This document shows positions 34,567 to 46,318 of a stretch of DNA of 64,000 nt, one piece after another. Origin of the DNA: Sophora flavescens (Eukaryota; Streptophyta; Magnoliopsida; Fabales; Fabaceae); NCBI GenBank assembly GCA_030762895.1, contig CM061064.1, forward strand, positions 136,879,847-136,943,846. The letters run 5' to 3'. Both the position numbers and the translations under genes were made by a program. Below the pieces are notes generated by a model. It was not told the DNA's origin. It worked only from the letters and a program-made list of their open reading frames with translations, and made no database searches. Numbering within the stretch: position 1 is the stretch's first letter; each line of letters opens with the position of its first letter.

Positions 34567-36081
34567 TTATGCCCAATTCTCTTCTAATGAAAAAGAAGTT
34601 TCCTTGTTCAAGGGCTTGGTAAAAACATCAACAAGTTGTTTAGTTGTATCAACATATTCAATCTCAATTTCTCTACTTTGAATATGGTCTCTAATGAAAT
34701 GATGTCTGATTTCTATGTGTTTAGTTCTACAATGCATTATGGGATTCTTAGTTAAGTTAATTGCACTTGTATTGTCACATCTAATAAGAAGTTGGTTTAG
34801 TTGCATACCATAATCAACTAATTATTGTTTCATCCATAAAACATGTGCACAACAGCTACCAGCTGCTACATATTCAGCCTCTGCAGTGGACAAAGCCACA
34901 CTAGATTGTTTCTTACTGAACCATGATACTAATGAGTTTCCTAGTAAATAGCAAGTTCCACTGGTACTCTTTCTATCTAGTTTACAACCAGCAAAATCAG
35001 AGTATGAATATCTAATTAAAGTACATGTAGCTCCCTTGGGATACCGTAATCCCATGTCTTTTATCCCTAACAGATACTTAATTATCCTTTTAACCGCTGT
35101 TAAGTGTGATTCTTTTGGATTTGCTTGATACCTAGCACACATGCATACACTAAACATGATATCTGGCCTAATAGCAGTAAGATAAAGTAGTGAGCCTGTC
35201 ATACCTCTGAATTTAGAAACATTAACAGGTTTACCTTGCTCATCCTTGTCTAGATAACAGGAGGTACCCATTGGAGTAGCCATCTCCTTAGCGTTTTCCA
35301 TGCCAAACTTCTTGATCAACTCATTACAGTACTTGGTTTGGCTAACAAAGATTCCATTTTTAGTTTGCTTTATTTGCAGTCCAAGGAAAAAGTTCAGCTC
35401 ACCCATCATTGACATTTCAAACTCACTCTGCATAAGACTTGCAAACTCCTTGCACAAATGCTCATTAGTGGCACCAAAAATTATATCATCCACATATATT
35501 TGTACAAGTAAAATGTTGTGTGCCTTTTTCTTAGTGAACAAAGTTGTGTCAACTTTACCTCTTTTAAATCCTTTTTCAATGAGAAAATTACTTAACCTTT
35601 TCATACCAAGCTCTAGGAGCTTGCTTTAAGCCATATAGTGCTTTAGACAGTTTATAAACATGGTTAGGCAATTCATATTCTCAAAACCAGGTGATTGACC
35701 AACATACACTTCCTCTTGTATAAATCAATTTAAGAAAGCACTCTTAACATCCATTTGATACAATTTAAATCCCATTATGCAAGCATAAGCAAGTAGCATT
35801 CGTATAGCTTCTAATCTTGCTACTGGTGTATATGTTTCATCATAATCTATGCCTTCTTCTTGGTTATACCCTTTGGCTACCAATCTAGCCTTGTTTCTTG
35901 TAATTATACCATTTTCATCTAGTTTATTCCTAAAAACCCATTTTGTACCTATTACTTGACAGTTCTTGAGTTTAGGCACTAGTTTCCATACTTGGTTTCT
36001 TTCAAAATAGTTTAACTCATCTTCCATAGCCATCATCCAATGTTGAAAGTTAATTGTTGCATAGCATGCAAAACAAATCAT
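34567..36081 (-). pseudogene. Copia reverse transcriptase and RNase H
   Basis: Three frames in order on minus. 35725-36081 is the start of RVT_2 (KWVFRNKLDENGIITRNKARLVAKGYNQ, QMDVKSAFLN). 34822-35604 has the catalytic YVDDIIFGAT, then LYLTAIRPDIMFSV and the RNase H start (STAEAEYVAAGSC). 34567-34806 is the RNase H end (RCDNTSAINLTKNP, KHIEIRHHFIRD). Stops lie at about 35724, 35605 and 34807-34821. Region 34057-34566 holds no gene. Confidence 0.9.
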
Positions 36082-36468
36082 TCAAGGCTTCATCAATTTT
36101 CTTAGATTCAATTTGTGAAACAAAAGCCATATGATTATTCCAAGATAGATCAAATAACTCTAATAGAACAATGTGGACATACTATACAATGATTTATAGG
36201 TCAACACCAAGATTCACAATCGCACATTTATAATGATAATTAGAAAACATATTCAATCAATATTCTTTCTTTATTGTTACCCATTTTGTGTTTGGATAAG
36301 GCTCTATGTCATGATTCCAATTTTTTCTCTTGACCTTCCACCACACCTACAAAACAGAATTTCATGTTTTTGCTATAGGTACCCAAATCTGTTCGGGTCC
36401 TTTTGGGTTAGTTACAGCAATAGTTCCTTTTGGAACCCATATATACTTAGATTTATTGTATGCTGATT
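36082..36468 (-). other. Deletion zone: protease and integrase missing
   Basis: Short unassigned stretch. At its right end the minus strand reads KYIWVPKGTIAVTNPKGPEQIWVP-like sequence, the spacer that precedes the copia protease. At its left end RT begins. Protease, integrase and the N-terminal linker, over 2 kb in a complete element, are absent between the two. Confidence 0.7.
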
Positions 36469-38164
36469 TCAGTATTGACATGTAGAAGCTGTGTGACCTT
36501 TTCTAGCACAAAAATTGCATTTAACAAATGGTGTGTTTGATGTCTTAGGTGCAGCAAAAAATTTCTTGAAAGATTTCTCATGTATCTTAGGTTTATAGCC
36601 TATTCCAGCCTTATCATAAACACACTTTTCATGTCCTAATAAAGCATTCAAGTTATCTCTACCATTTGTGAATCTTGCTAGGTCATTTTTCAGTTTTTCA
36701 ACCTCTTTAGTCAATGTACAGCTAGATGCATTCAAGATTTCTTTATCACTAGTAATTCTAGATAGATCACCATTCAAATGATTTATATGTTTCTCCAACT
36801 TAGGACATTTATCACATATAGATGCATCTAAAATAGTAGCTAATTTTTCTTTTAAAGCACACTTTTCTATTTTTAATTGATCTACCTCTTTGTTTAAAAC
36901 AGAAGCTTTCTCCTCTAAGCATGTGATGGTTTTCTTAGACTTAGTTAGCAATCTAGAAAGTCTAATGGATTCTTTATGAAGTTCTTCAAAAGCATTTTGC
37001 AATTCATCATAAGAAGGTAATTCATCAAGGTCAGAATTAGAATTTACCTCACTTTCTGAATCATTGTTATTGCTTGCCATCAAGCACAAGTTTGCCTCCT
37101 CAGATTCAGATTCTTCAGTGGATTCTAGATCATTATCATCCCAACCAATGTAGGCCTTTCTTGGCTTTTTCCACTTCTTGTCATTTGAATCAAACTTTTC
37201 TGTTTTGTCCTTCTTTTGCAGTTTTGGACAGTCAAGCTTCATGTGGCCAATCTTTCCACATTCATAGCATGTGATGTTGTTGGAAGAGTTGTCACCTTTG
37301 CTGAAATTTCTCCTTTGAAAAGGTGGATGGCTTTCTTTTGAAGTTGCCTTTCTTCTTTAGGAACTTCTTGAAATTTCTAACTAGCATTCCCATCTCTTCT
37401 TCATATTCAGCCTCTTGTTCTATATTATCATCATTGTCTTCTATTTCTCTGACTTGTGATTTCAGAGCCAATCCCTTCTTCCTTTTATCAGTTTCTTCAC
37501 TCTCATTCAGTCTATTCAACTCCAATTCGTTTTCTTGCGATTTTCCAAACAATGTGGTAATGGTCATTGATGATAGGTCTCTAGATTCTGAGATTGCAGT
37601 GACTTTAGGTTGCCATTCCCTGCTCAAGCATCTCATTACTTTGTTAATTTGATCCTCATTTGATATAGCTTTTCCAAGACCAGCCAATTGATTTACAATG
37701 TGTGTGAATCTCTTTTGCATATCAGTCATAGGTTCTCCTCGATTCATTCTGAACATCTCATACTCATGTGTGAGGGTGTTCATTCTTGCTCTTTTGACGT
37801 CTGTGGTTCCTTCATGTGTTACTTGCAATGTATCCCACATCTCCTTTGCTGATTTGCAATTTGAAACCCTGAAAAACTCATCACGGCTTAAAGCATATGT
37901 TATAATATTCTTAGGACGTGCATTATATTGAACACTTTTCTTATCATCCTCATTCCATTCAGTTTTAGGCTTATTTCTTGTAGCACCATTAGCATCTATA
38001 GTAGAGGGGACAAATGGTCCATTTTCTACTGCATCCCAAATGTCAACACCTGCTGCCTCAAGAAAGATTACCATTCTTTCTTTCCAATAGATATACTCAG
38101 ATCCATTGAAGGCAGGCGGGTGCGCAAGGGAAGCCCCTTCATTCAAACAGTCATTTGGAGCCAT
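36469..38164 (-). pseudogene. Copia gag, one frameshift
   Basis: 37292-38164 (290 residues) starts with ATG 49 bases after the LTR edge. It has the copia gag core: FNGSEYIYWKERM, AKEMWDTLQVTHEGT, EMFRMNRGEPMTDM. A single-base shift near 37325 moves the next part to 36469-37242, with a zinc knuckle CYECGKIGHMKLDC, a Ser/Glu acidic stretch, a long coiled coil (heptads over about residues 80-190) and a second knuckle CNFCARKGHTASTC. Two knuckles and the coiled coil resemble Sirevirus gag. Apart from the shift the frame is well kept. Confidence 0.85.
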
Positions 38165-38199
38165 ACTCTTATAGCTGTTAAGCCAAACTTAAGAGTTTA

Positions 38200-38211
38200 G
38201 CTCTGATACCA
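38200..38211 (-). other. Primer-binding site, initiator tRNA-Met
   Basis: On minus TGGTATCAGAGC, a perfect match to the standard plant primer site, two bases after the 5' LTR end. Confidence 0.9.
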
Positions 38212-38213
38212 AT

Positions 38214-40066
38214 TGTTGTTTTGGCTTCAACGACTCGAGAAAGGGGGTGAATTGAGTTTTCAAAAATATTTCCCTCTTAAAAATTCTTTTCAAAAAACTT
38301 TTCAAATCAGAGTTGCGAATTTGTAGCCTCAGGATCTTTTACAAAATCAATGAAGGGTTTATATAAAATCTTGAATAGAAGGTGATGAGGATAAGAAAGA
38401 TTAATTCATAATAGGTTTGGGTTCAAGACTCCGTAATAACTAAATACAGAAACTGATTAAACCTTTAAAGATTAAGAACAAGTTATGCAAGTTTCAGATA
38501 CAATCATTAACAATCAAGAACAAACCTGCAGGTTTCAGTTTTAGTATATGATCAGTTTTAGCAATCAAGAATGGTTTTGATCAACTCAGTTTTGAATGCA
38601 GACAACACAGTCTTGATTACAATCAGTCTCAGGTTTCAATACAGTTTATACAGATCAAGAACATAAATTATATTGAACTTTAATCATCAAAATCACAGGT
38701 TCTTGATCATAAACAGAAAGTAAAGGAGTTTGAGTTTAGAGATACTACACAACCAGATTTATCCTGGTTCAGTCACCTCCACTGTGACCTACATCCAGTC
38801 CCCACTCCACTTGTGGGATTTCACACACTAACACACAAGCTTTACCAGGTAGCTTGAAAAACCTTCACACCATAGAGCACACCTTCACCTCGATATACCA
38901 CACTCTTGTGAAGAGCCTTAATGTTCAACCTTAGGGATACCTCACCCTAATCACTCAGAGAGACTCCCTCTCTCTTTACAATCAAAAGTAAAACAAAAGT
39001 TGATTCCTAACTCTCAATAGTCAGATAAAAAAATTGAAGCACTTATGAGAACGAAACACTCTTTTTCACAATAAGCTCAAGAAAGATGATGAATGATATG
39101 TGTATTGTATTCAATATGTTATTCGATGTTTTAGATATTTTGAAAGTGTTCCTTTGATCCCTCTTTATATAGAAAACAAGTTATAGTCGTTGGGATCAAT
39201 CAAAACAGATTTGGATCTGATTTAACAGAATCTATTTTCTTGATTCTGATAGTTCTTATAAAATTCGCGTCCATCTTGAAAATAACCGCATCCATCTAGC
39301 CATGAAGATTTTATAATTCGGACGGGCTAGTAGACGAGCTCCATATGCCACGTCATTGGACGGATCTTCTCATTAAGATCTTAGCAAGTCCAAAGACATG
39401 TGTGGACAAGCGCTTCTGTCACTTTAGTGGACGAGCGCTTGTGTCACTTTAGTAGACGAGCACCGCTGTCACTTTAGTGGACGTGCGCTTGTATCACTTT
39501 AGTGGACGAGCGCTTGTGTCACTTTAGTGGACGAGTGCTTGTATCACTTTAGTGGACGTCCGCTTATATTACTTGTGTTGGACGTATGTGCGCTTCTATC
39601 ACTTGTGTTGGACGTGTGCTTTTGTTACTTCAATGTTGGACGAGCGCTTTTGTTACTTTAGTGTTGGACGAGCGCTTTGGACGAGCACTTCTTATTTCCA
39701 AAAATCATTTTCATTAACGAAAACTTATTCCTTTTAATGCAAGTTATGAAAAATGATTTTCTTCATTCATCTTTTTAATTGAGCTTCTTTGTGACTAAGA
39801 GATTTCTTTCTCTTACAGATCATCTAAGACTTAAATCTAAATTTCTCCGTTATGCTTTTGTCTTGATGATTCCTTTGATCTCTGTCTTTGCTCTTTGACT
39901 CCTCCATGTGGCTCTTTTGATTTCTTCAAGTTCTTCCTTGTCTTTGCTCACTGAACTTGTTGATTATTGCTTGATACCTGTCTTTGCAATTTGACACTAA
40001 AACACTTGCATACACATTAAGTTGTATTTTTCATATATCAAAATCTCTAAGTCATTGAATTTAACA
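38214..40066 (-). repeat. 5' LTR of the copia element
   Basis: 1,853 bp, colinear with 32222-34041 and highly similar by eye. It differs mainly in the minisatellite (39400-39690) and in the G run, which is short here. High LTR similarity suggests a fairly recent insertion. Confidence 0.85.
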
Positions 40067-40071
40067 CTTTT

Positions 40072-40453
40072 TACTTTGGAGATTAATCCATGGAAAAATG
40101 CCAACTGATGAGAATCTCAGCTTGAGAGGTTCCAATGTAGTTTCTATGTATAATCTTTGTGGAATGTGTTTAGAATCCTCAGAGCACTTATTTCTTGCTT
40201 ACAATTTTCCTGACATGTTTGGAATTGGTTGATTAATATAATAAATTGTAGCATTGATACTTCCTCCATTCTATCTGTCATTGCCATTTGTTATAAAGAT
40301 TGGATCCCTCAGGTTCGAGATGTTATTACTGTAGCTGTCACCAATGTCATATAGATCATTTGGCTATGTAGGTACAAAGCTAGGTTTGATAACAAGAGCA
40401 TATCCTTTAGACAAGCAGTCAATATGATTTCTGCAGCAGTATCACTATCTGGC
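40072..40453 (+). pseudogene. LINE ORF2 continued
   Basis: Resumes the LINE after the copia element: a zinc-finger/linker segment with LESSEHLFLAYNFP-like residues, then IIWLCRYKARFDNKS and ISAAVSLSG just before the chromovirus-like insertion at 40454. The frame continues at 49124. Confidence 0.75.
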
Positions 40454-41485
40454 TGAGACTCCCCAACGTCCCATTAAAGAACAATCCTAATTAACTAAGC
40501 CTTAATCTGTTTTACTAGCGTTAGCACGGATATACATTCGAAAATATTTTAAGTTTACGGAAACGTGAAAAAAAAATACAAAAAAACATACACAGCGGAG
40601 GAAAGATAAAACAACAGATATATACATAATACATACATCATGTCCATCGAGTACCATCGATCCCAACATAGGGATCGAAAATCTACCGTCTGCACAAACA
40701 GAAAAAAGAAATAGCAAATAGAAACTGGTCACAGAGAAAAGCTTCATAAAACATAATATAGACATCATCTACCTGCCCGCCTCTCACAAAATACATCAAA
40801 AGGTCAAAAGAAGACTATGCTCACTAAGGCTCTCCCTAGCAGACGCTACCGACGAACCATAGCACATACGATATGGGTGTCTGGAACGACCCTCCCCCTT
40901 GCCAAAAGCACGACGATAATCTCGGGCTTCCCAAGTATGAATCCAGGGCACCCACACAGACTCATCACTATTGATAAGAACCCTGCAACACTGATAGTGA
41001 AGCAACGTCTGCGTACTCCTCCTCCTGCTTTTGTAGACTCTACCAACTTTGTCCTGCACCGCGGACTGCTCCCTCCTATTACACCTGTCATCCGGGAACT
41101 CGCGCTGATGTGGTGGATACCGAGCATTGTAAATTCAGGTCCTCCTCCTAGACGGACATAGATACTGACTGGGCCGATATAACTCATGAAGAACTGTGAA
41201 TGGTTGACTTGCCACCTACGGTCAACATGATATACGATCTCAATGTCCCCCAGGGTCTGGACCCTCAACGGAACAATATGCGGGTAATGCAACTGATGCT
41301 GCTCCGGTCCTATCGCCGTTCGCGTACGACTGCTGCTCATCTGACGAACCGATACATACACAAAACGAGGAAGAAAAAGAAGAAGAAGATGGAAGATAAG
41401 AATCTCGACATCACCATAAAACAGGGATAGGGGAAAACATAGTACAACATACTATCAAACAGCAGTCAACATATGCAGCAGCTGA
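40454..41485 (-). other. 3' end of the chimeric element, unassigned
   Basis: 1 kb with the outer end TGAGACTCCCC. It has a 171-residue minus frame (40846-41361) containing HVDRRWQVNHSQFF and GGGPEFTMLGIHH, no known domain. It may be 3' untranslated or LTR sequence of another chromovirus-type subfamily. The join to RT at 41485/41486 is abrupt. Confidence 0.5.
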
Positions 41486-42748
41486 CCTTAAATATATCTT
41501 AGAGAAGACACAAGCTCCTATCAACTGATCCATAAGGTCATCAATTTTAGGGAGGGGATACCGATTCTTAATGGTCACTTTGTTGAGTTGCCGATAGTCG
41601 ACACACAACCTCATACTGTCATCCTTCTTCTTCACCAACAACACTGGCGCTCCCCATGGGGATACGCTAGGCCTAATGAACTGCTTCTGCATCAGGTCCT
41701 CTATCTATTTCTTCAACTCAGCTAGCTCTAGAGGAGATATCCTATAAGGTGCTATGGATATAATCCCAGTGTCAGGCACTAAGTCAATGGTAAACTCCAC
41801 ATCTCTTTTTGGGGGTAGTTTATCAACAATCCCCGGAAACACTTCAGGAAATTCTCGCACAACAGGCACGCTTTCCGCATCATGAGGGCTATCTACTTCC
41901 AGGGAAGATAGCATCATGTACACTTAGGCTTCTTCTTTCATCAAAGCCTAAACTTGGTTGGCAAAGAGAAACCTAGGATCCTTAGACTCCAAAGGAGTTC
42001 CAAAAACTATGGTTTTATCAAAACAATTCAAAAGGACGTGGTTGGAAGATAACCAGTCCATGCCAAGAATAACATCAAGGTCCTTTAAGGGTAAGCATAC
42101 AAGATCAACAATAAAATCTCTACCATCTATGGTAATAAGAATATTCTTGCATGCATAAGAAGTAAGAATAGGTTTATTCGTGGGTGTGGCAACAATCAAA
42201 TCACACTCAAGAAGTGTCACAGGAAATTTAAGATGCTTAACACATTCATGTGATACGAACAAGTAAGTTGCACTCGAATCAAACAATACAGCTAAAGGAA
42301 TTCCATCAAAGAGACACATTCCTTGGATCAAATCTTCAGATTCAGAGACCTCGTCTCCACTGAGAGTAAAGACTCTCCCCGTGGTCTTCAATTGGTTGGC
42401 TTGAGGCTTCTGACTCTTGCTAGCACTCTGTTGTTCTGACTTTCCTCCTTCACAATTCCGGTTGATGTGGCCAAACTTGACACACTTGAAGCAGATGATG
42501 TCTGTTTCCTTGCATTGAGTAGTAAAGTGGTCCCGTCTACACTTGTCGCACCGAAGAGGTCTAGAATCAGAGGAATCCCATCTTCCGGTCCTGTCTGAAA
42601 TAAAACCGAGGCTTCTTGCCGTCCCGCTTAAAGTCCCGGTCAGCTGGAGCCAGATGCAGTTTCCACTTGTTTCCTTGATCACTCTTCTTGTTGCTTTGAT
42701 TGTCTTATCCCTTGGAGGCTGACCCTCCAGACTTGTAGGCATCTTCAA
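41486..42748 (-). pseudogene. Protease and start of RT
   Basis: 41948-42748 has two zinc knuckles (CDKCRRDHFTTQC and CFKCVKFGHINRNC), a linker, and a retropepsin active site LFDSSATYLFVS, where the usual DSGA glycine is serine, then ILGMDWLSSNHVLLNC. 41705-41923 has REFPEVFPGIVDKLPPKRDVEF. 41486-41692 has RPSVSPWGAPVLLVKKKD and LCVDYRQLNKVTIKNRYPLPKIDDL. RT ends in the first palm strand (FSKI). Stops separate all three. Confidence 0.85.
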
Positions 42749-43320
42749 AGATCCTACATTTGTTCACTAAGACTGGGAAGACTCTGATCTTTTGGAAGCT
42801 GATAGCCCGCTTAATCTCTGGACGCAAACCATCCTCAAACTTTATGCACTTGGAGCGGTCGTCCGTCACATACTGATACAAAGTATAGTAACGAGCGAGC
42901 TCCTCAAACTTAGCCGCGTACTCTCCCACTGACATGTTACCCTGTTTCAGTGCCAAGAACTCCATCTTCTTTTTGTCGCAGATGTCTGCCGGAAAGTACT
43001 TCTCTAGGAACCTGTCCTTGAAGACATTCCATGTGTCCATAGTACCCTCAGCTTGCATGCGCTGGCGATAGTTCTCCCGCCAGTGCTCAGCCTCCTCTGC
43101 CAGCATAAAGGTCCCAAAGATGACCTTCTGCTGGTCGTTGCATCTCACAACAGGGCACCCTCGGGGTCATAAGCTCCCTTGAAGGACAGAGGATTGTGTC
43201 GAGACCCTGAAACTCAGCTAGTCCCCCATTGTTGTTAGCGTTCTGGTTCTGGCCTATCATGTTGGCAAGGAGTGTCAAAGCGTCCGCGATAGCCTGGTCG
43301 TTTCTGCCTCTTCCTGTCAT
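42705..43320 (-). pseudogene. Chromovirus-like gag
   Basis: 43087-43320 gives the N terminus from an ATG at 43320. 42705-43148 gives the gag core (HWRENYRQRMQAEGTMDTWNVF, LALKQGNMSVGEYAAKFEELARYY, CIKFEDGLRPEIKRA). One frameshift lies in the overlap near 43140, and another near 42715 before the knuckles. The pattern is that of common plant chromovirus gags. Confidence 0.8.
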
Positions 43321-43490
43321 AAGCCCCTGTAAATGTCCAAGACGACTTGTTAAATACAGAGAACATAAAACAGGAAAAGTTAGCGGTCCTTAACACTAAG
43401 CATCATTGCCTATAATAAATACAGGCAATTCAAACAAGAGCACACAACAAACTCACAACAGACTCATACCACGACCTGGTAGGACACACC

Positions 43491-43503
43491 TGCTCGGATA
43501 CCA
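43491..43503 (-). other. Primer-binding site
   Basis: On minus TGGTATCCGAGCA, five bases after the LTR end GGTGTCACA. It is close to the tRNA-Met site with one change. Confidence 0.7.
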
Positions 43504-44778
43504 CTAAATGTGACACCCTCTACCCCGCATACATATATGAGCGATAAAAGGATAAGATAACTATAAAAACATGCATAATTTATTTAAAATTAAAATTAAC
43601 AGGTAGAGAATACCACATTGTAACAAAACTCAAACGCGGAAATAACATAAGTTCTAAAACGATAACATAACAAGAAAACATAACCCAACCCCTGATGTCA
43701 CATTCAGAGCTGGTATAACTAATCCGGAATAAAACCTCGGATAAACAACTAAAACATAGAACTGGAAATCCTAAATACGAGTCGCGGGTCCTCAGACTCA
43801 CTCCTCAACTGGCTGCTCGTCGTCCTCTGCATAAAAGATACATGCCACAAAACACAAACATAGCAATGGGGAGTAAGAAACAAGAATATGAATATAATGA
43901 CAAGGAAGCATTTTGAAAGACAAGCATGCATCATAACAATCATGTTATCACGGCAACAACATATAACATAAACAATTAATAACATCATACATTAACGTAT
44001 GCTATGCGATACAATGCTACTCCACTACTCCCTTATGCACCTGGATCCATTCTATCTCAGGAAGTCAATTTCAGAGTTACACTTCCACATTGGCCAAAAA
44101 GCACCAACACCGGGGCAATCCACCTTACCTTGGGTGGACCCCTTGGATTGCCGACGCACCTTACTCTCGGATGCGCCACCGCGGGGGCGCACGATTCACC
44201 TAACTCTCGGATGAATCACCGTTGATGGCCAGACCGCCATACTCTTGGACAACCGCCCATATGTTGGACATCCCCCCACTAACATCTCTGACGCGTGAAT
44301 GCATGAGCAATACAACACACAAATACAACCACCACCTCCGCTTGGACCACTAGGCTACCCAAGTTTTATCACCGTCAACACCTCGACCACTTGGCTATCG
44401 AGGATTATCCTTAACTTTTCATCGTTTAGTCTTTTAAACACTCTGGCCATTCTGCACCAGAGATTACCACCTCAATCACTCGGCTATCAAGGCCCTATTG
44501 GCCACTAGGCTACAAAGGTACAACATCATCTTTAATTAACACTCTGGCCATTAAGCACCAGATACCACCTTGACCATCATGCATCAAGGTCCCCCTTGGT
44601 CACTAGGCTACCAAGGTGCAACATCTTATCACTTGTCTTTTATCTTCATGTTTGTTTGGTGTCTTATTAAATCTTTTAAGACGCTTGGGGTGAAAAACCC
44701 CGGTTTCAGCTCTATTTCTGTGTTCTGGTCTGTACACGTGCTCCCCCCTCAGCATTGGTGTGCTGAACACCGAGTAAG

Positions 44779-46168
44779 TGATGAGTGTGATTTAACCTCA
44801 TATTTCCTTGTCATTTTGCATGAATTTTCATATAGTTTAGGTATATTTAATTTGATTTTAGTGAGTTTTTGCCTTGGAACGGGTAAGGTGGTTTTGTGGT
44901 GTTTGTGTGCAGGAATTGAAGATTAAAATGCTCGGGACCAATTATGTTGGAGTTTGCATGAAGGAGGAAGTTGAAAAACAAGAAGAATGAGCCAAAAAGA
45001 GCCCATCACGGCCTGGCTGTGATGACTATCACGGCCATGATCGAGTAGGGCTGAAAAGAAAGAAGAATGTTAAACTCAAAACTGGTCATGGCCAGGCCGT
45101 GATGGCCATCACGACCGTGACATGCAAACTGAACCAGACTCTCACAGGCAGAACCACTCACGGCTAGGCCGTGAAGACCATCACGACCGTGACAGACCAA
45201 GCAATGAAGGCATCCCCAAGTTAGAACCTGTCACGGCCTGTCCGTGACAAGCATCACGGCCGTGACGCGCAAAATCTGGAATTTTGATTTGCTGATTTGA
45301 TTTAATTTTGTAATTGCTTTAATCCCAAGTTAACCTACCCTATAAATAGGGCAATTAGGCTCGAAAATAGGCACCTTTTGACTTCTACCAATTGACAAAA
45401 ATTAGGATTTCTCTTCTCTTAGGATTTTTATGCTTTTGTTATTCAAGGCTGCTATGAACATGGCAATGCGCGAGTAGTCTTCTTATTTCTAGGAATTGGG
45501 GCTATGCCCAAGACTCGGTTTATGTGATGAATTGACATTTTGCTTCTTGTTAATTTCAAATTTTCTTTCGATTTAATTCCTATTGCTTGAATTACTTGTA
45601 AATTCGGTGGCCACTTATTTGTATGTCGTAGATACTCTAAGGACGAACTTAGCGGTGAACTTAGGTATCGTATCTATAGGAATTGAACTTAGGACTTAAA
45701 TCACGAGAGTTAGAAGCGGTCCTTCGAGGGTTCATTGAATTGTCATAAAGCTTAAAGGGTTCAATTTTAATACAATTACCACGAGAGTAGGGGTTGGTTG
45801 AATTAGGCACGGTTCTTGTATTCCGAGAGGGAACATTAACTTATTTAGGATAAATTCACCTTCAAAGCAATTTTGATAATTAACAAGAGGGGTAGTCAAT
45901 TTAGTAGCATGAGCAGTCTTGTTGGTAACCCAATTCCTGGAAATCTCCTTTGATTTGAAAAATCCCAGATTTGATTTGATTGCGATTTTATTTGATTGTG
46001 TTTTAAATACTTTATTTGTTAGTTAATCCTTATTTCAAAAACCAAATCTTTTCCAAATCTTTTTCTTTGTTTAGTTTAATCAACTTAATAATTAAGATCA
46101 CGGTCTCTGTGGGTTCGATCTTTTTATTACTTGACGACGAAGCCGTATACTTACGGATTCACGCCACT
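44779..46168 (+). repeat. LTR of the second Athila-like fragment
   Basis: About 1.39 kb; right edge approximate. It contains four pairs of TCACGGCC(G)TGA-type palindromes in 45005-45265, a TATAAATA-like box at about 45350 (CCTATAAATAGGGC) that would serve as promoter, and a T-rich 3' end. Confidence 0.75.
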
Positions 46169-46318
46169 AAGTTTTTGGCGCCGTTGTCGGGGACTGTGCT
46201 TTCTTAAATTTTGATTTAATTTTTTAAATTGATTTTTCTGGACTTTTTTTTTATTATTTCTTTTTCTTTTTCTTTTTCTAGAGTATCAATATCCCTTTGC
46301 AGGTATTTTTTCTCTTTT

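Larger units (their letters stand above)
32222..40066 (-). mobile_element. Ty1/copia element inside the LINE
   Basis: 7,845 bp flanked by the 5 bp duplication CTTTT (32217-32221, 40067-40071). LTRs 32222-34041 and 38214-40066 both start TGTTGTTTTGGC and end TTTAACA. On minus: 5' LTR (right), tRNA-Met primer site, gag, a spacer, RT and RNase H, polypurine tract, 3' LTR. Protease and integrase are missing, so it could not move alone. Gag features (two CCHC knuckles and a long coiled region) suggest the Sirevirus lineage (inference). Confidence 0.9.

Noticed and set aside
36233..36466. 77-residue + frame
   Set aside because: Antisense to copia spacer sequence and without recognisable domain.
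40846..41361. 171-residue minus-strand open frame as a gene
   Set aside because: It lies at the 3' end of a gypsy element, has no known domain, and overlaps frames on + of similar size; kept only as unassigned element sequence.
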